Below the pieces are notes generated by a model, which was not told where the DNA came from, did not search any database, and worked only from the letters and a program-made list of their open reading frames with translations. DNA of 64,000 bases from NCBI GenBank assembly GCA_034717695.1, contig JAYELS010000070.1, positions 26,767-90,766 on the forward strand, in the 5' to 3' direction. The position numbers and the translations under genes are program-made. Below are positions 8,588 to 18,622 of this stretch, piece after piece; the stretch's first letter is position 1, and the number at the start of each line of letters is the position of its first letter. Source of the DNA: NAT127 sp034717695 (GTDB lineage: Bacteria > Pseudomonadota > Gammaproteobacteria > Pseudomonadales > Porticoccaceae).

Positions 8588-9619
8588 TCACTGGGCCGCC
8601 GGCGGGAGATGGCGGGCGATTCGACTCGGGAGTTGCTGGCGGGCGGCGGTGATGGCCACCTCCAGGGCGTGGCCAAAGCCCGCCTCGCTGGCACCGCCAT
8701 GACTCTTCACCACCACGCCGTCAAGCCCCAGGAGGCTCGCGCCATTGTAGCGGGAAGGATCGATCCCGGCGGCGAAACGGGCAAGGGCCCGCCGCGCCAG
8801 CAGCGCCCCGAGGCGACCGGCCAGGGAGGCGGACAGGCTGTCCCGCAGCAGGGTGGCGATCATGCGGGCAACCCCCTCGCTGGATTTGAGGGCGACATTG
8901 CCGACAAAACCGTCGCAGACGATGATGTCGAAGTCGCCGGAATAGATGCCGTCCCCCTCGACAAAGCCGCGGTAGTTGAGCCCCCCGTCCGCCGCCAGCC
9001 GCAGGGCCGCCTCCCGCACCACCTCGCCGCCCTTGCTTTCCTCCTGCCCGACATTGAGAAGCCCCACCCGGGGACTGGCAAGGCCGTCCACCACCTGGGC
9101 CATGGCGCTCGCCATCCGGGCGAACTGCACCAGCTGGTCGGCATCGCAGTCGATATTGGCACCCATGTCCAGCAGGTAGGCGCGCCCCCCCAGGGTGGGC
9201 ACGGCGGTACAGATGGCGGGCCGTTCGATACCGGGCAGGCGACCCACCAGAACCATGCCCATGGCCATCAGCGCGCCGGTGTTGCCGGCACTGACGCAGG
9301 CATCCGCGGCGCCATCGGCCACCGCTTTCAGGGCGTGCCACAGGGAGGAATCCCGCTTGCGGCGCAGCGCCTGGGCGGGTTTCTCGTCCATGGCGACGGC
9401 ATCGGGACAGTGCACCAGCTCGACGCGGTCGCGCAGCGGCGCCGGGGAATGGACAAGGAGGGATTGGAGAAGGGGCTCGACAACGGATGCGTCGCCAAAG
9501 AGCCGAAGGCGGAGGTCGGAATGGCGCTTCAGGACATCGATCGCGGAGGGCACCGTGAGACGGGGACCTAAGTCCCCGCCCATGGCATCAACCGCCAGAC
9601 AGCAACTGTCTGTCAGCAA
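8588..9619 (-). CDS. plsX: Phosphate acyltransferase PlsX
   Basis: A 343-aa enzyme that makes acyl-phosphate from acyl-ACP for phospholipid synthesis. The N-terminus (AVDAMGGDLGP), DACVSAGNTGALMA and CDGFVGNVALKSSEG are diagnostic. The best start is TTG at 9619, 5 bp after the rpmF stop; no ATG or GTG is available before AVDAMGGD. TTG start and close spacing suggest coupling to rpmF translation. Confidence 0.94.
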   Translation of the reverse strand: MLTDSCCLAVDAMGGDLGPRLTVPSAIDVLKRHSDLRLRLFGDASVVEPLLQSLLVHSPAPLRDRVELVHCPDAVAMDEKPAQALRRKRDSSLWHALKAVADGAADACVSAGNTGALMAMGMVLVGRLPGIERPAICTAVPTLGGRAYLLDMGANIDCDADQLVQFARMASAMAQVVDGLASPRVGLLNVGQEESKGGEVVREAALRLAADGGLNYRGFVEGDGIYSGDFDIIVCDGFVGNVALKSSEGVARMIATLLRDSLSASLAGRLGALLARRALARFAAGIDPSRYNGASLLGLDGVVVKSHGGASEAGFGHALEVAITAARQQLPSRIARHLPPAAQ

Positions 9620-9624
9620 GCGGA

Positions 9625-9804
9625 TCAGTCGTCGTTGGACTCGACAACCTTACGGCCGCGGTAGAACCCGTCGGCGCTCATGTGGTGACGGCGGTGCTTC
9701 TCGCCACTGACCTGATCCACCGACAGGGTGGGGCCGGTCAGGGCGTCGTGGGAACGGCGCATGCCGCGCTTGGAACGGGTGGTACGATCTTGTTGAACAG
9801 CCAT
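9625..9804 (-). CDS. rpmF: 50S ribosomal protein L32
   Basis: A 59-aa basic protein read directly from the sequence: it starts MAVQQDRTTRSKRGMRRSHD and ends KVVESNDD. This is the L32 family, part of the large ribosomal subunit. AGGAG is 6 nt before ATG 9804. The yceD-rpmF-plsX order is the common proteobacterial one. It is the cysteine-free, non-zinc form usual in this group. Confidence 0.96.
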   Translation of the reverse strand: MAVQQDRTTRSKRGMRRSHDALTGPTLSVDQVSGEKHRRHHMSADGFYRGRKVVESNDD

Positions 9805-9840
9805 TTTTCACTCCTGTGCTTTCGCACTTGTCACTGGCAG

Positions 9841-10365
9841 TTATTGCCTGGTTTTCAACTGCGCCAAAATTCCGAAAGGATTCTCCGCAGAGTCCGAAAC
9901 ATCTCCGGTGGAATAGGAGCCCTTGGCCCGGCACTCATCCGTATCGTGGTAGGCCACGAGGGGCAATGCCAGGAGGAGCTCATCCTCCACCATGTCGTAC
10001 AGGTCGGCGGCGTCGGAGTCGACAATCCAGGGGGCCAGCCGCTTGGGCAGCTTCCCGGCCTGCTCTTCATCCCACACGATGCCAAGGTGCGACTCGCCAG
10101 CGAGGCGGATATCCACCGGGTTCAGGCAGCGCTGGCACTCCAGGGAAACCCCAAGCGCCACCTTGCCCGCCACAGCGGAATGGCCATCCTCATCGCGCTC
10201 GAACCGCAACTCGACATGCCCGACCTCCTCCATGGCCACCACGGCGCCCGCCAACCGCGACATCTGCGCAGTGGGAACGTCGCCGCTCAGGGTGGTCCCC
10301 TGGGCTACCAGCTTGCGGGGGTCCACCTGGCGGGGCAGCAGCTTCCGCTCGGGGGGGGTCGACAT
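9841..10365 (-). CDS. yceD: YceD/DUF177 family protein
   Basis: A 174-aa protein of the YceD family, linked in E. coli and plants to 23S rRNA accumulation. Visible family marks are SLECQRCLNPV (CxxC), DEEQAGKLPKRL, the acidic DLYDMVEDELLLALPLV and a C-terminal ENPFGILAQLK. The order yceD-rpmF-plsX is conserved and supports a ribosome-assembly role. The biochemical activity is unknown. Confidence 0.88.
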   Translation of the reverse strand: MSTPPERKLLPRQVDPRKLVAQGTTLSGDVPTAQMSRLAGAVVAMEEVGHVELRFERDEDGHSAVAGKVALGVSLECQRCLNPVDIRLAGESHLGIVWDEEQAGKLPKRLAPWIVDSDAADLYDMVEDELLLALPLVAYHDTDECRAKGSYSTGDVSDSAENPFGILAQLKTRQ

Positions 10366-10533
10366 AGGCGCGCAATTCTAGGGACATGCCATGGCCCTGT
10401 CAAAAAATATTGAGCGTTAACAGGCATTTTCGCCAACTTTGCGCCATGGGAGGGGGCATTCCCACCCTCGACTGGCGAACTGCCCGAGATTCGGCGGATA
10501 ATCGCCCGCCGCAAACCCACCCGAGACGCCCCC

Positions 10534-11115
10534 ATGGCTGCCCCCCTCGTCCTCGCCTCCTCCTCCCCCTACCGCAAGGCCCTGCTGGCGCGGCTCGGCC
10601 TGCCCTTTGTCGCGGTGAGCCCGGACACCGACGAAACACCCCTCCCCGGCGAGCCGGGGCAATCCCTCGCCGAGCGCCTCGCGGTGTGCAAGGCGGGGGC
10701 CCTGTCGGAGGATTATCCCGAGCAGCTGATCATCGGCTCCGACCAGGTGGCAGTGCTCGACAAGGGGATTATCGGCAAGCCCGGCGATCCCGACACCGCC
10801 TTCGAGCAATTGCGCCGCCAGTCGGGCCAGACGGTCAGGTTCTACACCAGCGTGGCGGTGCTCGACAGCGCCAACGGTCGCTACCAGCTCGCCACCGACA
10901 AAACCCTGGTCACCTTTCGCACCCTCTCGGACGATGAAATCCGCCGCTATCTGGCTCGGGAAGCGCCCTACGACTGTGCCGGCAGCTTCAAGATGGAGGG
11001 CCTCGGCATCGCCCTCTTTCGCCAGATTGAAAGCCTCGATCCCACCGCACTGATGGGGCTGCCACTGATCGCCCTGGCCCGCTTGCTGCGGGAGTTCGGG
11101 GTATCGGCGATCTGA
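10534..11115 (+). CDS. Maf-like nucleotide pyrophosphatase (YceF type)
   Basis: A 193-aa Maf/Ham1-fold pyrophosphatase that hydrolyses modified or non-canonical NTPs. ASSSPYRKALL, the SDQV motif (IIGSDQVAVLD) and the YDCAGSFKMEG signature match the YceF subgroup, for which 7-methyl-GTP is the known substrate in E. coli. It diverges from yceD-rpmF, a classic arrangement. The start ATG 10534 aligns with the family N-terminus. Confidence 0.9.
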   Translation: MAAPLVLASSSPYRKALLARLGLPFVAVSPDTDETPLPGEPGQSLAERLAVCKAGALSEDYPEQLIIGSDQVAVLDKGIIGKPGDPDTAFEQLRRQSGQTVRFYTSVAVLDSANGRYQLATDKTLVTFRTLSDDEIRRYLAREAPYDCAGSFKMEGLGIALFRQIESLDPTALMGLPLIALARLLREFGVSAI

Positions 11116-11135
11116 GCCCCTATAAAAGGCAGGAG

Positions 11136-11786
11136 CTATAAAAGACTGGAAAGAATGTCGGGGAAGCGGTCCACCGCCGCCACCAGCCCGTAGGGGTGCA
11201 GCCGCGACACCGAGTGGGCGCCGTAGCTCACCGCGATGCGCGGCACCCCGGCCCGCCTGGCCATGGCCATGTCGAATTCCGTGTCCCCCACCATCAGCGC
11301 CTCCGTCGGCGCCCGCCCGAACTCGGCGAGCAGCTCCCTGAGCATCAGCGGGTCGGGCTTCGAGGCGGTCTCGTCGGCGCAACGGCTGGCGTGGAAAAAA
11401 TCCGCAAGCCCATGGCCCACAACCACCCGGTCGTAGCCGCGGCGGCTCTTGCCGGTGGCGACGGCGAGCAGATAACCCGCCTCCCGCAACTGGACGAGAC
11501 TGTCCATCACCCCCGGGTAGAAGGGCGCGGGCTCCCGGTCGAGGGCGGCATAGTGGCGGGAGTAGCTCTCCCGAAGCGCCGCGAGCTCACCACCATCGAG
11601 GGCGGGAAACAGCGCCGCAAGGGCCTCCCCGAGACCGAGCCCGATCACTTCCCGCCCCGCCTCCGGCGTCGGGGGAGGCAGCCCCCTGTCCCTGGCGGAC
11701 AACTGCAGGCACTCAACGATACGGGCCAGGGAATCGGACAGGGTGCCATCCCAGTCGAAGATCAACAGCGCGGGGCGGACGCTCAC
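11136..11786 (-). CDS. HAD-superfamily hydrolase, phosphoglycolate phosphatase-like
   Basis: A 216-aa HAD phosphatase. Motif I is FDWDGTLSDS, motif II is in ATGKSRRG, and motifs III/IV are KPDPLM and MVGDTEFDMAMA. The helical cap is of the HAD-IA type shared with Gph. It overlaps rluC by 4 bp (GTG start at 11786), the common rluC-HAD pair of gammaproteobacteria. The physiological substrate is not known. Confidence 0.86.
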   Translation of the reverse strand: MSVRPALLIFDWDGTLSDSLARIVECLQLSARDRGLPPPTPEAGREVIGLGLGEALAALFPALDGGELAALRESYSRHYAALDREPAPFYPGVMDSLVQLREAGYLLAVATGKSRRGYDRVVVGHGLADFFHASRCADETASKPDPLMLRELLAEFGRAPTEALMVGDTEFDMAMARRAGVPRIAVSYGAHSVSRLHPYGLVAAVDRFPDILSSLL

Positions 11787-12727
11787 GGCAGGCGCTCCAG
11801 GAAGTGGGCGAGGTCATCCGGCAGGGGCGATTCCACGGTGATCGCCTCCCCCGAGGGATCGACAAAGCGCAGCCGGTGGGCGTGGAGAAACATGCGCTTG
11901 AGCCCCGCCGCCCGGGCCCGGTCGTTGTCCTCGTCGCGACCGTACTTGTCGTCCCCGAGCAACGGATGGCCCGCCAACTGGCAGTGCACCCGGATCTGGT
12001 GGGTACGGCCGGTTTCGAGCCCCACCTCCAACAGGGTGGCGGCGGCAAAGCGCTTCACCACGCGGAAGTGGGTCACCGCCTGCTTGCCCGCCACATCGGC
12101 GCGGACGATACGCTCGCCGTCACCCACGGTGGTTTTCAGCAGGGGGGCGTCGATGCGATCGAGGCCCTTGGGCCAGCTGCCCACTACCAGGCAGAGGTAG
12201 GTCTTGGTCACCTGACCCTCCCGGAGGGCCTGTTGCAGATGCCGGAGCATCGAGCGCTTGCGGGCCACCAGCAGGCATCCGGAGGTGCCCCGGTCGAGGC
12301 GATGCACCAGCTCCAGGAAGGGGTCGGGGCGGGATGCCCGTAGGGCCTCGATCAACCCCAGGGACACCCCGCTGCCGCCATGGACCGCAAGCCCCGCCGG
12401 CTTGTCCACCACCAGCAGGGCATCGGTTTCGAGCAGAATGCTGCCCTCCAGCAAGGTGCGCAGCCCTGCGCCCGGTACCGGCGGGGGCGGCGCATCGGCC
12501 TGGCGAATGGGCGGCACCCGCACCCGATCCCCCGGGTTCAAACGGTATTCCGGCTTGATCCGCCCCTTGTTGACCCGCACCTCGCCCTTACGCAACAGGC
12601 GGTAGATACGGGACTTGGGCACCCCCTTCAGGCGCGCCACGAGGAAGTTGTCGATGCGCTGCCCGGCCTCGTCACTGCCCACATCGAAAAACCGCACGCC
12701 GGGCAACGTGCCGGTGACTTCAACCAT
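11783..12727 (-). CDS. rluC: 23S rRNA pseudouridine synthase RluC
   Basis: A 314-aa RluA-family synthase with an N-terminal S4 RNA-binding domain (RIDNFLVARLKGVPKSRIYR) and the catalytic aspartate in VHRLDRGTSGCLL. RluC modifies three 23S positions in E. coli. The start at ATG 12727 removes an upstream extension with no similarity. It diverges from rne, as in E. coli and Pseudomonas. Confidence 0.93.
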   Translation of the reverse strand: MVEVTGTLPGVRFFDVGSDEAGQRIDNFLVARLKGVPKSRIYRLLRKGEVRVNKGRIKPEYRLNPGDRVRVPPIRQADAPPPPVPGAGLRTLLEGSILLETDALLVVDKPAGLAVHGGSGVSLGLIEALRASRPDPFLELVHRLDRGTSGCLLVARKRSMLRHLQQALREGQVTKTYLCLVVGSWPKGLDRIDAPLLKTTVGDGERIVRADVAGKQAVTHFRVVKRFAAATLLEVGLETGRTHQIRVHCQLAGHPLLGDDKYGRDEDNDRARAAGLKRMFLHAHRLRFVDPSGEAITVESPLPDDLAHFLERLP

Positions 12728-12809
12728 TGACCCAACCCCCTGCCAAGAGGCGGCGATTCTACCAGCCGCGCGCATTTTATCGATACCGCACAAAGGACTT
12801 TCTATGTCA

Positions 12810-12838
12810 TTGATGGAAAAGAGAAACCTTGCTATGCT
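12810..12838 (+). promoter_or_regulatory. Sigma-70-like promoter of rne
   Basis: A -35 TTGATG (12810-12815) and -10 TATGCT (12833-12838) are separated by 17 bp and read towards rne. The predicted start near 12845 gives a leader of about 440 nt. E. coli rne likewise has a long leader (361 nt). Confidence 0.6.
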
Positions 12839-12845
12839 TGCGCGG

Positions 12846-13283
12846 CCGTGCGGACCCCGACCCCTAGATAGCCGGATTTTGCAGGCGCGGCAGGCAACAC
12901 TCCGTTGCCAGGAATGAGTTATCCCGGGCTTTGTCACCGTGACGAAGCCCTCCCCAGCAACCTCGCCGATATCGCAGCGTTGCCACAAGAGACACTGAAC
13001 AAGGTTTACCAGGAATTCCGCATGCCGGCCCGGCCGTCACAGCCAAGCGCGGCGTTTCCCGTCCACGGGACCGTCCGGCCGCCCCGGCATCAGCATTACA
13101 GGATGACGTCGTCAATTTATCTATCCACTGGATATAGTTCGATGAATAAAGGCAGAAATATCAGGAAGCTACCCTAGCCGCCCGGCGCGCACGCCCCGGC
13201 CTGTCCCTTTTTCTGCCCCTGAACCTCCACATCAGTGTTTGTGGCATCGGTGCGGTCCTCGTGCAATAACAGGACAACATACG
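12846..13283 (+). promoter_or_regulatory. Long structured 5' leader of rne
   Basis: No gene is seen in this stretch. It can form an 11-bp hairpin (arms 12926-12936 and 12940-12950, one G-U pair). A larger stem follows: 13022-13028 plus 13031-13036 pair with 13084-13090 plus 13076-13081, around a 2x2 internal loop. In E. coli the rne leader binds RNase E and makes its mRNA self-limiting; similar autoregulation is inferred here from length and structure only. Confidence 0.55.
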
Positions 13284-16200
13284 ATGAAAAGAATGTTAAT
13301 CAATGCGACGCAGCCCGAAGAACTGCGTGTCGCCATGGTCGACGGTCAGCGCCTCTATGACCTCGATATCGAAAACCGCGCCCGCGAACAGAAAAAGGCC
13401 AACATCTACAAGGGCAAGATCGCCCGGGTCGAACCCAGCCTCGAGGCCGCCTTCGTCGACTACGGCGCCGAGCGCCACGGCTTCCTCCCCCTGAAGGAAA
13501 TCGCCCGCGAATACTTCACCAAATCCCCCGGCGACCAGGGCCGGGTGCGCATTCAGGATGTACTCAAGGAAGGCACCGAAGTCATCGTCCAGGTCGACAA
13601 GGAAGAGCGCGGCAACAAAGGCGCGGCCCTCACCACCTTCGTCAGCCTCGCCGGCCGCTACCTGGTGCTGATGCCCAACAATCCACGCGCCGGCGGCATC
13701 TCCCGTCGCATCGAGGGGGATGAGCGCAGCGAGCTGCGGGAGGCCCTGCGGGAGCTGGAAATCCCCGACGGCATGGGCGCCATCGTGCGCACCGCCGGCA
13801 TCGGCCGCACCACCGAGGAGCTGCAGTGGGACCTCGACTACCTGCTGCAGCTGTGGAACACCATCAAGACCGAGGCGGACGCCTCTTCCGCCCCCCACTT
13901 TCTGTTCCAGGAAAGCAACGTCATCATCCGCGCCATCCGCGACTACCTGCGCCCCGACATCGGCGAGGTGATCGTCGACAGCCGCGAGGCCTACAACCTC
14001 GCCGCCGCCTTCATCCAGCAGGTGATGCCGTCCTTCTCCAGCAAGGTCAAGTTCTACCAGGACAGCATCCCCCTGTTCAACCGCTACCAGATCGAGAACC
14101 AGATCGAGACCGCTTTCATGCGGGAGGTCAAGCTCCCCTCCGGCGGCTCCATCGTCATCGACGTCACCGAGGCCCTGGTCTCCATCGACATCAACTCCTC
14201 CCGCGCCACCAAGGGCGGCGACATCGAGGAGACCGCCACCCAGACCAACCTGGAAGCCGCGGACGAGATCGCCCGCCAGCTGCGCCTGCGGGACATGGGG
14301 GGGCTGATCGTCATCGATTTCATCGACATGTCCGCCGCCAAGAACCAGCGGGAGGTGGAAAACCGCGTGCGCAAGGCCCTCGAACTGGACCGCGCCCGGG
14401 TCCAGGTGGGCCGCATCTCCCGCTTCGGCCTTCTGGAGATGTCCCGCCAGCGGCTGCGCCCCTCCCTGGAGGAGACCATCTTCAAGGTCTGCCCCCGCTG
14501 CAGCGGCCAGGGCACCATCCGCGGCACCCGCTCCCTCGCCCTGTCCATCCTGCGCCTGGTGGAAGACGAGGCCCAGAAGGAGTCGAGCGCCGAAGTCCGC
14601 GCCATCACCCCGGTGGAAGTGGCCACCTACCTGCTCAACGAAAAGCGCGCCGAAATCGCCGACATCGAGCGCCGCAACAAGCTGCGGGTCCTGGTGCTGC
14701 CCAACCCCAATATGGAAACACCCCATTACGAAGTTCAGCGCTTCCGCCAGCAGGATGAACTGGTGAGCGTGACCAGCTACAAGCTGACCGAGGAATTCAC
14801 CAGCGACCCGGGCATAGAGGCCCTGGCCCCGGAGGTAGTGCCCCCGGCGCAACAGCCCGCCGTTCAACACCTGCCCCCCGCCTCCCCCGCCCCCCAGGGG
14901 CGCGCGCCCCACCCGGTGGTGGAGGAGGCACCGGCCGCTGCCGCGGCGCCCGCCCTCGCGCCGGTCAGCCCCAAGAAGGCCGGGCTGCTGCAGCGGGTCA
15001 TGGGCTGGCTGAGCGGCTCCGCCCCCGCCAAGGCGGTGGAAGCCCCGCCGGAGGCCAAGCCCGAGACCAGCACCCGCACCAGCCGCGACGGCCAGCGCAG
15101 CAACAACCGCCGCGGTCGCGACCAATCGAGCGGCAATCGCCGCGGTGGCTCCCAGCGCAACCGCAACGACCGGAGCGAGCGCCAGGAACGCCCCGAGCGG
15201 GGCGAGCGCACCGAGCGTCAGGAGCGCGGCGATCGCCAGGAGCGTGGTGACCGCCAGGACCGGGGCGAACGGGCCGAGCGCGACGCCGCTCCCCGCGCCG
15301 ACAACCGCGGCGACGGCAATCGTTCCGCCCCGTCCCGGGAGGAAGGCAACCGCGACAATCGCCGCGACGAGCGGGGCGGCCGGCGCCGCGACCAGCGCGC
15401 ACCCCGCCCCGAGGTGGTGGAGGAACAGACCACCGACGCCGTCGTCGAGCAGGCCCAAACCGCCGCGCCCCGGGACGATCTGCCTCCCCAGCGCCCCAGC
15501 GACAAGCGCCGCGAACCCCGCCGCCGCCGTGAACGCCACGCCATCCCCGAGGAACTGATGACCACCGTCACCGGTCTCGAAGGCGCGGTCGCCGCCGCCC
15601 CCAAGGCGGAGCAGGAAGGCGCCAGCCCCGACGAGATCGCCACCAATGAGGTCGCACCCGCGGCGGCCGACACCCGCGACAGCGAGCAAGCCACCCAAGC
15701 CCCCCAAGCCCCCAGCGCGCCAGCGGAGGAGCCGGTGGCCACCGTCGACGGCGACAGCCTCGCGCGCCAGCTGGCGGAGGACATCGAACAGTTCAGCGCA
15801 CAGCGGAGCGTCGAATCCACCAGTGTCGCGCCGCCCCTGGATCTCGCCCCTGAAGCATCCGAAGCCCCCGCAGCTCCAGCCGAGGCGCCCGACATGCCGG
15901 CGCTCACCGACCCGGCAAGCAGCGCCGCTGCCGAAGAGCCCGTAGTCGAAGAGGCCAAGGCCGACGAGCCGGTAGCCGAAGAGGCCAAGGCCGAGGAGCC
16001 GGTAGCCGAGGAGCCTGTCAGCGAGGAGCCTGTCAACGAGCAGCCCGCAGCCGACGAGCCGCCGACCGCCGCACCCGAGGCCGCACCTGCCATGGCGCAA
16101 CAGCCGACCAGCAATGACGGCGACAACCTGCCCGCCGACGTCCCGGCCAGCCCCCAAGCCGACGCCGAGATCCCCCCGGTCAGCCAGGCACCGGCGGAAC

Positions 16201-16502
16201 CACCCCGGGAGCCCCAGCCCGCGACGGTCGCCACCTCCGAGCCCGTCGCCGTCGAAGGCGAGGGGCTTCCGGCTCGCGCCTCCAACGACCCCCGCCGTCG
16301 GCCCCAGCCCAAGCGGGAAGTGGTCATCGAGTCCCGGGTACTGGAGACCCCCATGAGCGGCCCCCTGAACACCGACCTGCCACCCCCCGTCGCCCCGGTG
16401 GCAGCCCCGGTGGAACGGCCCGCCAACGACCCCCGCGCCCGCAGGGCCCGCGCCACCGAGGGGCAGCCGGCGACCGCCGACGACAACCACGGCGCCCCCT
16501 GA
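13284..16502 (+). CDS. rne: Ribonuclease E
   Basis: A 1072-aa endoribonuclease and degradosome scaffold. The S1 RNA-binding domain is at about residues 35-120. The DNase-like catalytic site is marked by VIDVTEALVSIDINSS and GLIVIDFIDM. The Zn-link CPRCSGQG (about 403-410) joins dimers. From about residue 520 the protein becomes a Pro/Ala-, Arg- and Glu-rich disordered scaffold, with RQERGDRQERGDRQDRGER repeats (RNA binding) and EEPV-type acidic repeats near the end. The start ATG 13284 (MKRMLINATQPEE) is canonical. Long shadow ORFs on the opposite strand reflect the GC-rich codon bias. Confidence 0.97.
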   Translation: MKRMLINATQPEELRVAMVDGQRLYDLDIENRAREQKKANIYKGKIARVEPSLEAAFVDYGAERHGFLPLKEIAREYFTKSPGDQGRVRIQDVLKEGTEVIVQVDKEERGNKGAALTTFVSLAGRYLVLMPNNPRAGGISRRIEGDERSELREALRELEIPDGMGAIVRTAGIGRTTEELQWDLDYLLQLWNTIKTEADASSAPHFLFQESNVIIRAIRDYLRPDIGEVIVDSREAYNLAAAFIQQVMPSFSSKVKFYQDSIPLFNRYQIENQIETAFMREVKLPSGGSIVIDVTEALVSIDINSSRATKGGDIEETATQTNLEAADEIARQLRLRDMGGLIVIDFIDMSAAKNQREVENRVRKALELDRARVQVGRISRFGLLEMSRQRLRPSLEETIFKVCPRCSGQGTIRGTRSLALSILRLVEDEAQKESSAEVRAITPVEVATYLLNEKRAEIADIERRNKLRVLVLPNPNMETPHYEVQRFRQQDELVSVTSYKLTEEFTSDPGIEALAPEVVPPAQQPAVQHLPPASPAPQGRAPHPVVEEAPAAAAAPALAPVSPKKAGLLQRVMGWLSGSAPAKAVEAPPEAKPETSTRTSRDGQRSNNRRGRDQSSGNRRGGSQRNRNDRSERQERPERGERTERQERGDRQERGDRQDRGERAERDAAPRADNRGDGNRSAPSREEGNRDNRRDERGGRRRDQRAPRPEVVEEQTTDAVVEQAQTAAPRDDLPPQRPSDKRREPRRRRERHAIPEELMTTVTGLEGAVAAAPKAEQEGASPDEIATNEVAPAAADTRDSEQATQAPQAPSAPAEEPVATVDGDSLARQLAEDIEQFSAQRSVESTSVAPPLDLAPEASEAPAAPAEAPDMPALTDPASSAAAEEPVVEEAKADEPVAEEAKAEEPVAEEPVSEEPVNEQPAADEPPTAAPEAAPAMAQQPTSNDGDNLPADVPASPQADAEIPPVSQAPAEPPREPQPATVATSEPVAVEGEGLPARASNDPRRRPQPKREVVIESRVLETPMSGPLNTDLPPPVAPVAAPVERPANDPRARRARATEGQPATADDNHGAP

Positions 16503-16560
16503 ACAGCGGGCGGAGAATGCCTTGCCAGGGATGGCTCGGACTGTATAATCCCGCCCTTCC

Positions 16561-16648
16561 GGAGGGATGGCTGAGCGGTTGAAAGCACCGGTCTTGAAAA
16601 CCGGCGTGTCGAAAGGCATCCAGGGTTCGAATCCCTGTCCCTCCGCCA
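16561..16648 (+). tRNA. tRNA-Ser(UGA)
   Basis: An 88-nt class II tRNA with encoded CCA. Acceptor arms GGAGGGA and TCCCTCC, anticodon loop CTTGAAA (anticodon UGA), a long variable arm and GGTTCGAATCC in the T arm. It stands immediately upstream of the accessory restriction locus; tRNA-Ser genes are frequent integration sites, but no integrase is present here. Confidence 0.95.
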
Positions 16649-17043
16649 TATAGCGATGAAGTACATGGGTTTTAGGGGTGTAAGCCCCTCTAACCCATCA
16701 CTTTACCCATCGTTTGTGATGCGGTTTTGTGACGCCCTCTGAGACAACCCCTCCCCCACCCTGTTTACCCCTTAGCCCCCAAGCCAGGGTCAGTCCTGAA
16801 TCCTGCCTATCTCCCCAAACTGATCCCATCCCGCTGATGAATCATTGATCGATTCCGGCCTGTTCGTGCCGGTTCACCCATCCCCTATGGGAAGCGAGAC
16901 AACCGGGAGCGGGAAGCGGCTAGGCCCATAGAGCAATGATATTTGTCGCCACCTCGTTATAATGATCGCCACTCTGAAATTAAAACAATAGCGCTGCTGC
17001 AGCTACCAAAATGCGGTGGCAGGGCCTCAGTTAAGGGACGGAC
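16649..17043. other. Non-coding junction between tRNA-Ser and the defence locus
   Basis: About 395 bp with no convincing gene. It has an imperfect hairpin (ATGGGTT at 16665-16671 with AACCCAT at 16692-16698, inner AGGGG/CCCCT) right after the tRNA, and a further TTACCCAT copy just downstream. Composition is less GC-rich than the flanking genes. It may be a remnant of an integration junction or the tRNA terminator region; neither is proven. Confidence 0.5.
16958..16963 (+). promoter_or_regulatory. -10 box (TATAAT) upstream of hsdM
   Basis: A perfect TATAAT lies 80 bp before hsdM in an AT-richer stretch. No good -35 is seen at 16-18 bp spacing, so the promoter may need an activator or may be weak. 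Confidence 0.4.
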
Positions 17044-18618
<1,575 letters not shown>

Positions 18619-18622
18619 GGGT

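Noticed and set aside
15180..15300. Arg/Glu/Asp repeat in rne as a CRISPR-like or tandem repeat element
   Set aside because: The repeat is codon-based and degenerate within the disordered RNase E tail; a usual feature of that region.
13296..16649. A 1117-codon open frame antisense to rne
   Set aside because: It mirrors the rne reading frame in very GC-rich DNA, is Gly/Ala/Val/Leu low-complexity, has no ribosome site and no family match. Shadow of codon bias.
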